Assembly (NCBI GenBank): GCA_003222975.1
Contig: QHXN01000027.1
Location: 83,851-147,850 of the forward strand
Length of the DNA: 64,000 nucleotides
Source: Acidobacteriota bacterium
GTDB lineage: Bacteria; Acidobacteriota; Blastocatellia; Pyrinomonadales; Pyrinomonadaceae
Direction of reading: 5' to 3'
Position numbers and translations under genes: made by a program. The notes below the pieces were generated by a model that was given only the letters and a program-made list of their open reading frames with translations, made no database searches and was not told the origin of the DNA. This document shows positions 53,908-62,774 of this stretch, one piece after another; within the stretch, counting starts at the first letter, position 1; each line of letters begins with the position of its first letter.

Positions 53908-55270
53908 GACGACCGCCGAACCGGACGACGTAATCGTCCGCCGCCTCGCGCGCTCGCTCGACTATGCCGAGGGCTTCTGGCTCGGCTTCGCCAAGAGCAA
54001 CGCGCCCGCGCAGCGCCGCAGGCTCGCCGCCCTCTGCAAAGACCTCCTCGAACCGCTCAAAGTCCGCGTCCTCGAAATCGAGTTGACCGAACCCGTCACA
54101 GACCTCCTGCCCATCCTGCGCGAACGCCTCGCACAAGAGCGCGCCGCGCATGATGAGGACATGCAGCCAAACGAAGCGCCCGCACCGACGAGCGAAGCGT
54201 CTGCGCCCACACCGACCGGCGAAGCATTTGCGCCGAGCCAGCCCAAGCTCGCAATCTTCGTCTACGGCCTTGAGCACTCCATCACTTCGAGGGAGGCTTA
54301 CCCGCCGCTCCTCTCCTCGCTCAACCTCAACCGCGAACTCTTCCGCCAGCAAGTGCCGCACCCGCTCCTCCTCTGGCTGCCCGAATACGCGCTCACCGCC
54401 ATCGCCCGCAAAGCCCCCGACTTCTGGGCCTGGCGCAGCGGCCTCTACGAGTTCGCGCCCGAACGCGAGGCGGCTGAACAATCTTTAGCGGAGGTTAGCG
54501 GTCAGGCAGTACACGTAACTGAAAGTCTTTCCGAGCGAGCCAAGCGCGAACGGCTTGTTATGCTCAAAGGACTATTGGACGATTATCGTGAACTAGGCAA
54601 TGGCACACGCGAGCAAGAAGCAAGGGCAAGTATTCTAAACGAAATAGGTCTGGCGCATGATGTGCTTGGCGAATGGACTGAGGCCAAGCAGGCATACGGA
54701 GAGTATTTAACTATCTCACGCAATTTAAATGACGGCGCACGCGAAGCAATTGCGTTTCACAATCTGGGAGGCATAGCGCAAGACCGTGGAGAGATGGAAG
54801 AAGCGCGCCGCCTCTACTACGAGAGCCTAGAGATCGAGAAGAGGCTCGACAATCAAAGCGGCGTCGCCAGCACACTGCACAACTTGGCGATGCTCGCACA
54901 GAATCAAGGCGAACTAGAAGAGGCGCGCCGCCTCTTCGATGAGAGCCTTGAGATCGAGAAGAGGCTCGGCAACCAAGGCGGCGTCGCCAGCACGCTGCAC
55001 CAGTTGGGCAGGCTCGCGCAGGATCAGGGTGAACTCGAAGAGGCGCGCCGCCTCTACGACGAGAGCCTGGAGATCAAGAAGAGGCTCGGCAACCAGAACG
55101 GCGTCGCTCTCACCCTAGGCCAGTTGGGCAGGCTCGCGGAGGACGAGGGCGATAAGGTGGCGGCGGCGCGACTGTTTCGTGAGTCGCTGAGTATCTTTGA
55201 GAGACTTGGCTCGCCGAATGCGGAGATTGTGCGGCGGAGTCTGGCGAGGGTGGAGGATGAGTCTTCCTGA
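53876..55270 (+). CDS. TPR protein with degenerate NTPase-like N-terminal domain
   Basis: 464 residues. The N-terminal 210 residues resemble the AAA/STAND-type domain without a P-loop found beside such ATPases: DVIVRRLARSLDYAEGFWLGFAKSN, LAIFVYGLEHSITSREAYPPLLSSLNLNRELF, PHPLLLWLPEYALTAIARKAPDFWAWRSGLYEF (quoted in pieces). From about 225 a set of tetratricopeptide repeats follows. Three units at 54781-55140 have exactly 120-bp period and nearly identical DNA (EEARRLYDESLEIKKRLGNQ). Codons 204-300 are clearly less GC-rich. The gene overlaps the ATPase gene by 32 bases, so the two products probably act together. Confidence 0.85.
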   Translation: MSVQDLPSNPETTAEPDDVIVRRLARSLDYAEGFWLGFAKSNAPAQRRRLAALCKDLLEPLKVRVLEIELTEPVTDLLPILRERLAQERAAHDEDMQPNEAPAPTSEASAPTPTGEAFAPSQPKLAIFVYGLEHSITSREAYPPLLSSLNLNRELFRQQVPHPLLLWLPEYALTAIARKAPDFWAWRSGLYEFAPEREAAEQSLAEVSGQAVHVTESLSERAKRERLVMLKGLLDDYRELGNGTREQEARASILNEIGLAHDVLGEWTEAKQAYGEYLTISRNLNDGAREAIAFHNLGGIAQDRGEMEEARRLYYESLEIEKRLDNQSGVASTLHNLAMLAQNQGELEEARRLFDESLEIEKRLGNQGGVASTLHQLGRLAQDQGELEEARRLYDESLEIKKRLGNQNGVALTLGQLGRLAEDEGDKVAAARLFRESLSIFERLGSPNAEIVRRSLARVEDESS

Positions 55271-55274
55271 AGTG

Positions 55275-55610
55275 GGCGCGGGATTAGCGGGTAAGAGATT
55301 GGCGTTGCCGGGCGTGGGCGGGTCATGGCTGACCGGGAGGATAGAGTTTCAGCGCGCGGGAAGAAAGTTTTCTGACAGGGGAAGATTATTTCCGCCGGTC
55401 GGAATGTCATTACATCGGGCGGGAGTGTGATTCCCATGCGAGGGAATGATGTTCCGGCGTGTGGGAATGGCGTTCCGAGTCGTGGGAATAGTGTTCTGGC
55501 ACGTGGGAACGCCGTTTCCATCAGTGAGAATGACATTCCGAAGTGTGGGAATGGCGTTCCCGTGAATGGGAATGGCGTTTCTGTTTGAGGAAATGGCGTT
55601 CTGGCTAACG
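55275..55610. repeat. Array of about 16 units of 21 bp with internal dyad
   Basis: Units run without gaps at 21-bp spacing; best units lie at 55422-55610. Consensus GGAATGGCGTTCCGnnnnGTG; most keep GGAA and TTCC around a 5-bp centre, so each unit carries a dyad. The array starts right after the TPR gene stop. All frames give heptapeptide periodicity (for example GMAFRVV on the plus strand, TLFPRLG on the minus), as any 21-bp repeat would. No spacers, so it is not CRISPR. Confidence 0.9.
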
Positions 55611-55779
55611 CTTTCGGCTTCGCGGCGTGGGTTTGCGCCTAATCATCTCACCCTTCGTCCGGCTCAGCACTCTTCCGGCAAGTCCGGTTCATCGTCAATC
55701 AGCGCGTTAACCCGGACAGCTTTGCGGACGTTGGCGCGGCTGAGCGCTGACAGCCGGAGTCGGGCGGGTTGATGACCGC

Positions 55780-56208
55780 TTAGTTGTCGGTCGTGTCCGA
55801 AGGCTTCGGGGCGGGGGTGCTCAGGTGTTTCGTCGTCCCTTCGGTGACGCTGAAGTCGGAGGGGATGAACTCGGACGTGTCGGCGGAGCGGAGGGCGCGG
55901 GCGTCCGCGCCTTTCGCGAGGGCGTCCGGCCCCGACTGCCATGCGCGCCGGGCGATCTCGGCCTGCCTCTTGCTCACGAACACGCCGTTGATGAGCATGA
56001 TGCCGCGCTGTATCTCAAGCTCTGCGGCGCGCCTCTTACGCTCGGCTTCGGAGAGGAACATCTCGGCGACCCAGGTCTTGCTCCAGTCGAACTTCTCGTC
56101 CGCCTCGCGCGTGTCAACTACCTGGCGCACGGCGTACAGGTTCGCGCCGCAGGTCTTGCAGAATCTCAGCTCGTCGCTTTGGTTAGCTCCACATTTCGGA
56201 CAGAACAT
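55780..56208 (-). CDS. Zinc-ribbon protein of unknown function
   Basis: 142 residues. The N-terminal MFCPKCGANQSDELRFCKTCGANLYAV holds two CxxC pairs of a zinc ribbon. A helical charged middle (AEMFLSEAERKRRAAELEIQRG) continues into IMLINGVFVSKRQAEIARRAW, and the tail is Thr/Ser/Pro-rich. Similar short proteins occur widely in this phylum without known function; no membrane segment is seen, in contrast to most zinc-ribbon-plus-TM relatives. It is convergent to the TPR gene region and separated from it by the 21-bp array and about 170 bases of nothing recognised. Confidence 0.75.
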   Translation of the reverse strand: MFCPKCGANQSDELRFCKTCGANLYAVRQVVDTREADEKFDWSKTWVAEMFLSEAERKRRAAELEIQRGIMLINGVFVSKRQAEIARRAWQSGPDALAKGADARALRSADTSEFIPSDFSVTEGTTKHLSTPAPKPSDTTDN

Positions 56209-56302
56209 AAGTCGCCCCCGTCAACAGTTTCCGTAAAGGATACGCTGACCGACCGTGCGATGTTCGATGGCCGCTGACGGCCCGCCGCGCAAGCGCACGC
56301 GC

Positions 56303-57688
56303 TCAAGGCGCGTCCTGCCCGCCGCTGCCCGTCTCGTAGTCGCGCAGCTTGCGGTAGAGCGTGCGCGAGGAGATGCCGAGGATAGCGGCGGCGCGCTCGC
56401 GGTTGCCGCCCGCGTCTTCGAGGACGCGGAGGATGTGCCGCCGCTCAAGCTCGTCGAGCGTGACGGGCGCGCCGCCGGTCGTGGCGGCCTTCCCTTCCTC
56501 GGATTGTTTGGCGGCTGCCGGGAGAATTTGGTCGGCTTCTATCTGGTCGGCGGCGGCGAGCGCGGCGGCGCGTTCAAGCGCGTTGCGCAGCTCGCGGACG
56601 TTGCCGGGCCAGTCGTGGGCGTAGAGGCGCTGGCGCGCTTCGTCGGAGAGGTCGAGCGCGGGGCGGTTGAAGCGCTCGCGGAAGACCGAGAGGAAGTGTT
56701 CGACGAGCGCGGGCATGTCTTCGCGCCGGCGTCGCAGGGGCGGGACGTGGAGCGAGATGACGTTGAGACGGTAGAAGAGGTCTGCGCGGAAGCGCCCGGC
56801 GCTCACGTCGTCGGCGAGGTTGCGGTTGGTGGCGGCGATGACGCGCACGTCCGACTCGCGGTCGCGCGTCGAGCCGACGCGGCGGAAGCGCCCCTCTTCG
56901 AGGAAGCGGAGGAGTTTGACCTGCGTCTGCTGGGGCATCTCGCCGACCTCATCGAGGAAGAGCGTCGAGCCGTCGGCGGCCTCGATCAGGCCGCGCTTCG
57001 TCGCGGTCGCGCCGGTGAACGCGCCGCGCTCGTGCCCGAAGAATTCCGACTCGAAGAGTGGTTCGGGCAGGGCCGCGCAGTTGACCGCGATCATCGGCGA
57101 GTCCGAGCGCGCGCTTCTCGCGTGGATGAAGCGCGCGAGCACGTCCTTGCCCACGCCCGACTCGCCGGTGATGACGACGGTCGAGTCGGCGCGCGCCGCA
57201 GACTCGGCGAGCGCCATCAGGTCTCCCATCGCCTTACTCCTGAAGACGGGCGACGGCTGCGCGTCCTCCGAGGGCGGGCGCACGGCGTCACGCAGGGAGG
57301 CGTTCTGCCGGACGAGGCGGCGCTTCTCGTCGGCCTTGCGGACGACCGTTTCGATCTCGTCGAGCGTGGCGGGCTTCGTCAGGTAGTCGTAAGCGCCGAG
57401 CCGCATCGCCTCCAGCCCCGTGCCGAGCGAGGTGTCGGCGGTGAGCATGATGACTTCGGGCGCGTCTTCGAGCTTGCGTACCTCGCGGAGGGTGTCGAGG
57501 CCGGTGAGGCCCGGCATGCGAATGTCCAAGAGCACCACGTCGAAGTCGTTCTTCGAGAGCGAGTCGAGCGCCTCCTCGCCGGAGGCCGCCGCGGCGGTGT
57601 CGAAGCCCATGCGCGCGATCTGCTCCGACAGGAGCCTGCGCAGCACGGCGTCGTCGTCCACAACCATCACGCGGATTTTTCTGCTCAT
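56303..57688 (-). CDS. NtrC-family sigma-54-dependent response regulator
   Basis: 461 residues with three domains: receiver (VMVVDDDAVLRRLL; phospho-Asp54 in VVLLDIRMPG; Lys in YLTKPA), AAA+ ATPase (TGESGVGKDVLARFIH, GHERGAFTGATATKRG with the sigma-54-contacting GAFTGA, DGSTLFLDEVGEMP) and a Fis-type helix-turn-helix (NRERAAAILGISSRTLYRKLRDY). It activates sigma-54 promoters when phosphorylated. ATG at 57688 gives the standard start MSRKIRVMVVDDD. The sensor kinase gene lies 99 bases upstream on the same strand, forming a two-component pair. Target genes are not evident. Confidence 0.95.
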   Translation of the reverse strand: MSRKIRVMVVDDDAVLRRLLSEQIARMGFDTAAAASGEEALDSLSKNDFDVVLLDIRMPGLTGLDTLREVRKLEDAPEVIMLTADTSLGTGLEAMRLGAYDYLTKPATLDEIETVVRKADEKRRLVRQNASLRDAVRPPSEDAQPSPVFRSKAMGDLMALAESAARADSTVVITGESGVGKDVLARFIHARSARSDSPMIAVNCAALPEPLFESEFFGHERGAFTGATATKRGLIEAADGSTLFLDEVGEMPQQTQVKLLRFLEEGRFRRVGSTRDRESDVRVIAATNRNLADDVSAGRFRADLFYRLNVISLHVPPLRRRREDMPALVEHFLSVFRERFNRPALDLSDEARQRLYAHDWPGNVRELRNALERAAALAAADQIEADQILPAAAKQSEEGKAATTGGAPVTLDELERRHILRVLEDAGGNRERAAAILGISSRTLYRKLRDYETGSGGQDAP

Positions 57689-57787
57689 ACAGGCGGTGAC
57701 AGGGGCCGAAGCGTCGGGGCGATAAGATGGCAGAAAGTCTGGAGCGCATCTTATCACACGCTAGCGCGCGGTCTGTCAGGAAAATTT

Positions 57788-59566
57788 TTACTGCTTTTCG
57801 GGAGTGCGCCGCGGAAGCCAGAGGCGGAAGCGCGTGCCCGCGCCCGGCTTCGACTCGGCGGTGAGCGTGCCGCCCATCGCCTCGGCGTAGGTGAGCGAGA
57901 TGGCGAGTCCTAACCCCGCGCCGCGTCCAGGGTCTTTGGTCGTGAAGAAGGGGTCGAAGACGCGGGCGAGCGTGTCGGGCGTGATGCCGGGGCCGTCGTC
58001 CGAGACCTCGACGCAGACGCGCTCGCCTTCGAGCAAGGTCGAGACGCGGACGCGCCCGGCTTCGTGGACGGCGGCGAGCGCGTTGTCGAGCAGGTTGTCG
58101 AGAATCTGTCGCACCATCGCCTCGTCCGTTCCGACGACGCCGAGCGATTCGTCGAGCCGCAGCTCCAGCCTGAGGTCTCGCTCGCGCCCGCGCTGCTCGA
58201 AGATGCGCGCGGCCTGCTCGACGAGGAGGTTGATCTCCACCGGCTCGCGGCGCGCGCGGCGCTGGCGCGAAAGGTCGAGCAGGCCGCGCGTGATCTGCTT
58301 GCAGCGGAGCGCCTGCCGGACGATCTCTTCGAGGTACTCGGCCCAGCCGCGCTCCTGGGCCGCGCGCGCCGTCTCCTCCTCGGAGCGCAGGTCGCGCAGC
58401 GTCGCCTCGGCGCAGGTGGTGATGGCCGCGAGCGGGTTGTTGATCTCGTGCGCCACGCCCGCCGCGAGCTGGCCGATGGTCGCCAGACGGCGCGACCGCG
58501 CGAGCTGCTCCTGCACCTCCGCCAGCGTCGTGATGTCGCTCCAGGTAATCACACTCCAGTTGGTCAGTGATCCGGAGTCCGCCTGCTGATGACCTCGCGC
58601 CGAAGCCCTTCGCTCTGAGTCTTCCGCGGGCGAGCCCGCGCCCGCCGGTTTAGCTTCCGACCGTGCATGCCCTTCGCCTTCGGCCTCCGACCCCAGACTC
58701 CAGACTCCTGACTCCGGACCCGTCACGGGCGCGACCGCGACGAGGTAGCGGCGACCGTCTTCGGCCTGTAGCTCGAAGGAGCTTGTGGTGCGCGCGGTGC
58801 CGGGCCGCATGTGGTAGGCGGCGGCGCGCTCGCCGAAGAGGCGCGCGAAGGCTTCGGCGCAGGACATGCCGGCCATGTCCGAGGGGTGCAGGCCCACCGT
58901 CTCGGCGGCGGCCATGTTGCAGCGCACGACCCTCATGCGGTCGTCGTGGACGATGATGCCGTCGGGGATGGAATCGAAGGTCTGCTCCCAGACGCGCTTG
59001 GCCGCGCCGAGCGTGTCCAGGAGGCGCGCGTTGTCGAGCGCGAGCGCGGCCATCTCGGCCAGACCTTCGAGCTGCTGGCGCTCTTCGGCGGTGAAGCGGT
59101 GGTGCTCGCGGTGGCCGACGGCCAGGACGCCGAGGGTCTCGCCGCGCGCGCGCAGGCGGACGAGGGCGAGGTCGCGCACGCCCTCGGCGCTGTGCAGCGG
59201 GAACTCGCTCATGGGCAGGTCTCCGGCGAGGCCGCGCACCTCGATGATCGTCTCGTCGTCCTGCACGGCGGCAGCGCGCTCGGCGAACTCGCCGCGCAGA
59301 GGGTTGACCACGGGGCGGCCCCCCGTCTGCATACTCTGAAAGCCGCTCGTCGCGAGCCAGGTGATCGTGCGGTCTTCGACGGAGAAGCTGGCGATGCTCG
59401 CCGTGTCGGCGCGCAGGATGCGCCGCACGGTCTCCACGACCGTGCCGAGCGTCGCCGCGCCCTCGGCGCGTGGTCGCGCGCCGTCGCCACCGAACTCGAA
59501 AGCCGACGCGCGCTCCGCCCCGCCGCCGAGCACCTCCGCTGCCCGCCTGTCACTGCTCTCCGTCAT
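57788..59566 (-). CDS. GAF-PAS sensor histidine kinase
   Basis: 592 residues. GAF domain (about 30-190: VVETVRRILRADTASIASFSVED), PAS domain (about 200-290: FDSIPDGIIVHDDRMRVVRCN), then HisKA with LATIGQLAAGVAHEINNPLAAI (phospho-His in AHEINNP) and HATPase (LLDNALAAVHEAG, VSDDGPGIT, DPFFTTKDPGRGAGLGLAI). Lacking membrane segments, it is cytosolic. An inserted stretch of about 50 residues between PAS and HisKA (VTGPESGVWSLGSEAEG to QADSGS) is encoded by GACTCCA-type heptamers. It pairs with the NtrC-type regulator downstream. The start at 59566 avoids a longer frame that runs into a repeat. Confidence 0.93.
   Translation of the reverse strand: MTESSDRRAAEVLGGGAERASAFEFGGDGARPRAEGAATLGTVVETVRRILRADTASIASFSVEDRTITWLATSGFQSMQTGGRPVVNPLRGEFAERAAAVQDDETIIEVRGLAGDLPMSEFPLHSAEGVRDLALVRLRARGETLGVLAVGHREHHRFTAEERQQLEGLAEMAALALDNARLLDTLGAAKRVWEQTFDSIPDGIIVHDDRMRVVRCNMAAAETVGLHPSDMAGMSCAEAFARLFGERAAAYHMRPGTARTTSSFELQAEDGRRYLVAVAPVTGPESGVWSLGSEAEGEGHARSEAKPAGAGSPAEDSERRASARGHQQADSGSLTNWSVITWSDITTLAEVQEQLARSRRLATIGQLAAGVAHEINNPLAAITTCAEATLRDLRSEEETARAAQERGWAEYLEEIVRQALRCKQITRGLLDLSRQRRARREPVEINLLVEQAARIFEQRGRERDLRLELRLDESLGVVGTDEAMVRQILDNLLDNALAAVHEAGRVRVSTLLEGERVCVEVSDDGPGITPDTLARVFDPFFTTKDPGRGAGLGLAISLTYAEAMGGTLTAESKPGAGTRFRLWLPRRTPEKQ
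58569..58721. repeat. GACTCCA heptamers inserted in frame in the histidine kinase gene
   Basis: 58689-58721 contains GACCCCA, GACTCCA, GACTCCT and GACTCCG in tandem. 58572-58579 (CCGGAGTC) is a perfect inverted match to 58710-58717. The inner sequence is unrelated GC-rich DNA, read as Gly/Ala/Ser/Glu-rich peptide. Related kinases have no counterpart between the PAS and HisKA domains. Confidence 0.75.
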
Positions 59567-59596
59567 CTCGACTTCTATCTTGCCAGAATCAGGGGA

Positions 59597-59713
59597 AAGG
59601 CAAAAGTAAAAAGGCAAAAGAGGTGAAGGCAAACAGCGCCACTCTCATTAACCGCCGATGATGAAAGATGCCCCGCTCGCCGTCTCTTTCTTTTGCCTTT
59701 TTACTTTTGCCTT
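59597..59713. repeat. AAAGGCA/AAAGTAA heptamer hairpin
   Basis: Arms 59597-59620 and 59690-59713 are perfect 24-bp reverse complements. The units AAAGGCA, AAAGTAA and AAAGGCA follow one another. It starts 4 bases after the CHAT gene stop (59718) and ends 30 bases before the kinase start. AT content is far above the surroundings. Confidence 0.9.
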
Positions 59714-59717
59714 CCCT

Positions 59718-62700
59718 TCAACGCCAGTTGCCGATGAGGATGAAGGGCGCCCAGAAGTAGGGGTGCGCGTAAGAGACTTTGCCGCCGGGCTGGGCGATGG
59801 ACTCTACGGAGAGTCCGCGGCGTGCGGTGTTGGCGGACGCGCCCTGGCCTTTGCCGGGCGGCACGCCCGCCGACGGCCCCGTGCCGCCGCGCAGCAGTTC
59901 GAGCTGCGCCTGGCGGAGCGCCTCGGCCTTCAACATGCCGTCCTGCGAGTTGCGTATCCGGTAGAACTCCTCCATCAGCAGGCGCGTGCTCGCGTCGGCC
60001 ACGGGCCACAGCGAAGCCACGACGGCCTTCGCGCCTTGGCGCTGCGCGAGCACGCCGAAGCCCTCGACCTCCTTGCCGTCGCCGCCCGCGCCGCCCGTCG
60101 CCGTGTTGCAGGCCGAGAGCGTCAAAAGGTCAACGCCGCCGAAGAGGTTCTGCGCGATCTTGATCTGCGCGAGCGACAGGCGTGTGCCGTCGCCGAGCAG
60201 GAGGTAGGAGTCCGTCTCGTTGCCCGGCTCAAACTGGAAGTGGCTCGCCACGTGGACGAGCGGGAAGCGCTCGCGCAAACCAGCCTTGAACGACTCGACG
60301 TTGAACGCCTCGTCGAGCGCGATCCTGCCGGGGAGCACGCCCGGCACGCCGTCCGCCGACACAGTTCCGCCGGCAGCGCCCGCGTCCTGGATGATGCCGC
60401 GCAACTCTTCGGGAACCGAAGGGAGCGCCGCGAAGTCGCCGTGCGACTTCGACACGCCGAAGCCGAGCGCGCGCCAGCGCCCCGTAGGCTCGTCCTTCAG
60501 GCGCGCCATGCTCGCCGGAGTGAAGACCACGTCGCGGTAGCGCTCGACCATGTAGTGCTCGCCGTCGTAGAGCGCCGCGACGGGGACGTAGCGGAGCGCG
60601 CCGTCGAGAGACCACATCAAAGTCTCTGCGTGCGCCTGCTCAAGGTCTTTCGCGATGGGGCCGACGACGACGCGGTACAGCTCCTGGGCGAGCGGGCGCG
60701 GGTCGGACGAGGGGTTCTGCAAGGCTTCGCGGAAGGCCGCGACCTTCTTGTTCAGGTCGGCGGCGCTGATCGAGTACTCGCGCGCCACCTGCACGTCGGG
60801 CGTGACGAGGATGACGCGGTACTTCTCTTCGCCGACGAGCGTATAGATGGCGACCGCCCCGGAGCCGAGTTCGCGCAGGTCTTCCATCAAGCCCTGCGAC
60901 TCGCGCACCTGCTCGACGCGCGCGGCCTGCCGGGTGTTGCCGAGTTCAGTGGAGAGCTGGTCGAGGAAGTTCTGAAACGCCTGGCCCGCGGCGGCCAGCT
61001 CCGTGTCGAGCAGCGCGAGCTGCTTGTCGTCGTCGGGCGTGCGCGTCGTCTTTTGCAGAAGCTCCGCGCGACGACGACCCCGCGTGGCGATCTGGTCGGC
61101 GATCTCCTCGTAGCGCTTCCCGGCGACGGCCTCTTCGGGCGTGAGCGTGGCGGCCCCTGTCTTTGACGAGCCGCCGTCGCGCCTGACGAACTGAAAATAC
61201 TCTTCGTCCTTGAGGAAGCCGACGACCTGTTGCGCTTCGGGCAGGCGGCCCTGCTCGATGAGCATGTCGGCGAGCGTGTGGTAGGCGGCCTCGCGCGGGC
61301 GTAGGAAGCTCTTCTGCGCCTCCTTGTCGAGCGGCGGTATCGTCGCGCGAACCTCCTGGTAGGCCGTGACCGCCTGCTTGCCGTAGAAGATTGCGGGCGC
61401 GGTCTTCCCCGCCGAGCGCCACGCGAACATCATGTTGCTCAGCGTGTCGCCCTCGCCCTTGCGGTTGCCGGTCTCGCGGCTCAGGGCGAGCGCGCGATGG
61501 AAGCTCTCGAACGCCCGGCGGTCGTCGCCTGCCGAGTGATAGACGAAGCCGAGGTTGTTGAGCGTCTTGGCCTCGCCCTCGCGGTCGCCCGCCGTGTGCT
61601 GGACGGCGAGCGCGTGGTTCAAGTATTCGAGCGCCTTCTGACGGTCGCCGGACTCCAACGCGTCCGCTGCGAGGTTCGAGAGCGCGGGGCCGATCTCGCG
61701 GCAGTCGCCCTGCTCCTCGAAGACAGAGAGAGACTCTTTGAAGAACTGCCGCGCCTTCGCCTTCTCGCCGAGCGCGTCATAGACGAGTCCCATGTCGTTG
61801 AGTGTGACGGCCTCGCCGCGCTTGTCGCCGACGGCGCGCAGGAGCCGGAGCGCCTGTTGGTAACTGTCGAGCGCCTGTCGCTCCTCGCCGCGCGAGTCGA
61901 AGACGTGGCCGACGTTGTCGAGCGTGTAGGCGGCGGTGCGGCTGTCGCCCGCGGCGCGGAAGAGCGCGAGCGCCTGTCGGAAATCGTTGAGCGCGCGTTC
62001 GCGGTCGCCGAGCGAGAAGTACACTAGCGCGACTGCGGACTCGGCACGCGCCTCCTCAGCCGTGTCGTTCGTCGTGCGAAGCAGGGCGAGCGCGTCCTCG
62101 TAGTAGAGAAGCGCCTGCGCGCCCTCGCCCAGTGCCTGCCTGACCGAGGCGATGGTCACGAGCGTCGTTATCTCGCCGCGGTAGTCGCCGAGCGAGCGGA
62201 AGAGCGCGAGCGCCTGCTCGTACTTCTCGACGCCCCGCTCCAGAGCTTCCGGCCCGCCGCCCGACAGCAGGCGCGTCGCTTCGGCGAAGGTGCGCTCGGC
62301 GGGGAAACGGCTCAAGTCCCGCGGCGTCGGCGTCTGCGCCGTCATCGAGAACTCGTAGCGGCCCGGCGCGGCCCACTCCCTGCGCGTGCGCACCTGGATC
62401 GTGTAGTAGCCGCCCTTCCCGGCCTCGAAGAAGAGAGGCTCCGGCCCCCACTCGCCCACGGGGCTGTCAACCCTCGTCAACTCCTCGCCGTCAGGCCCGA
62501 CGAGAGTGAGCACGATGTCCGCGCCGCGCTGGTCGAAGACCGCGCGCACGAACTGTCCAGCGTTGAGCAGGAGCCGGAACGTGTGCACCTCGCCGCCCAT
62601 GATCTCCCGCTCGACTGTCGTCGGCTGTGGACGGGACTGCGCGCGCGAAGGCGTCGGCGCGGAGAAGAGGCACGCGAGGAGCAGCAAGGGGATTAAAGCG

Positions 62701-62774
62701 AGTGCCGGGCGAGGCTGTCGCCGGCATCGCCGCGGCGGCGGCGTCCGCTGGGGGTTTGAAAAGAGAAGGGGCAT
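59718..62774 (-). CDS. Exported TPR-CHAT caspase-like protease
   Basis: 1018 residues. Signal peptide (LIPLLLLACLFSAPTPSRAQ), a PPC/jelly-roll-like domain (about 50-145), nine or so TPRs of 40 residues (about 170-500: QALALFRAAGDSRTAAYTLDNVGHVFDSRG), a helical linker and the CHAT domain (about 690-1018) with the caspase-like dyad His in LVHVASHFQF near 843 and Cys in LTLSACNTATGG near 887. Both are present, so it is probably an active peptidase. The export signal places it outside the cytoplasm, unlike defence-linked TPR-CHAT proteins. ATG 62774 is used; a GTG nine bases upstream is possible. It is followed by the kinase-regulator pair. Confidence 0.9.
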   Translation of the reverse strand: MPLLFSNPQRTPPPRRCRRQPRPALALIPLLLLACLFSAPTPSRAQSRPQPTTVEREIMGGEVHTFRLLLNAGQFVRAVFDQRGADIVLTLVGPDGEELTRVDSPVGEWGPEPLFFEAGKGGYYTIQVRTRREWAAPGRYEFSMTAQTPTPRDLSRFPAERTFAEATRLLSGGGPEALERGVEKYEQALALFRSLGDYRGEITTLVTIASVRQALGEGAQALLYYEDALALLRTTNDTAEEARAESAVALVYFSLGDRERALNDFRQALALFRAAGDSRTAAYTLDNVGHVFDSRGEERQALDSYQQALRLLRAVGDKRGEAVTLNDMGLVYDALGEKAKARQFFKESLSVFEEQGDCREIGPALSNLAADALESGDRQKALEYLNHALAVQHTAGDREGEAKTLNNLGFVYHSAGDDRRAFESFHRALALSRETGNRKGEGDTLSNMMFAWRSAGKTAPAIFYGKQAVTAYQEVRATIPPLDKEAQKSFLRPREAAYHTLADMLIEQGRLPEAQQVVGFLKDEEYFQFVRRDGGSSKTGAATLTPEEAVAGKRYEEIADQIATRGRRRAELLQKTTRTPDDDKQLALLDTELAAAGQAFQNFLDQLSTELGNTRQAARVEQVRESQGLMEDLRELGSGAVAIYTLVGEEKYRVILVTPDVQVAREYSISAADLNKKVAAFREALQNPSSDPRPLAQELYRVVVGPIAKDLEQAHAETLMWSLDGALRYVPVAALYDGEHYMVERYRDVVFTPASMARLKDEPTGRWRALGFGVSKSHGDFAALPSVPEELRGIIQDAGAAGGTVSADGVPGVLPGRIALDEAFNVESFKAGLRERFPLVHVASHFQFEPGNETDSYLLLGDGTRLSLAQIKIAQNLFGGVDLLTLSACNTATGGAGGDGKEVEGFGVLAQRQGAKAVVASLWPVADASTRLLMEEFYRIRNSQDGMLKAEALRQAQLELLRGGTGPSAGVPPGKGQGASANTARRGLSVESIAQPGGKVSYAHPYFWAPFILIGNWR

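Noticed and set aside
55485..55505. Sigma-54 promoter (TGGCAC) within the 21-bp array
   Set aside because: The required TTGC element at the correct spacing is missing.
55275..55610. CRISPR array
   Set aside because: Units are contiguous with no spacers, and no cas genes are present.
55664..55942. 92-codon minus-strand frame ending VNALIDDEPDLPEEC
   Set aside because: The tail looks protein-like, but the upstream part is out-of-frame shadow of the zinc-ribbon gene and no start or domain supports a gene.
56255..57913. 552-codon plus-strand frame opposite the NtrC-type gene
   Set aside because: Antisense shadow without motifs; the regulator reading is unambiguous.
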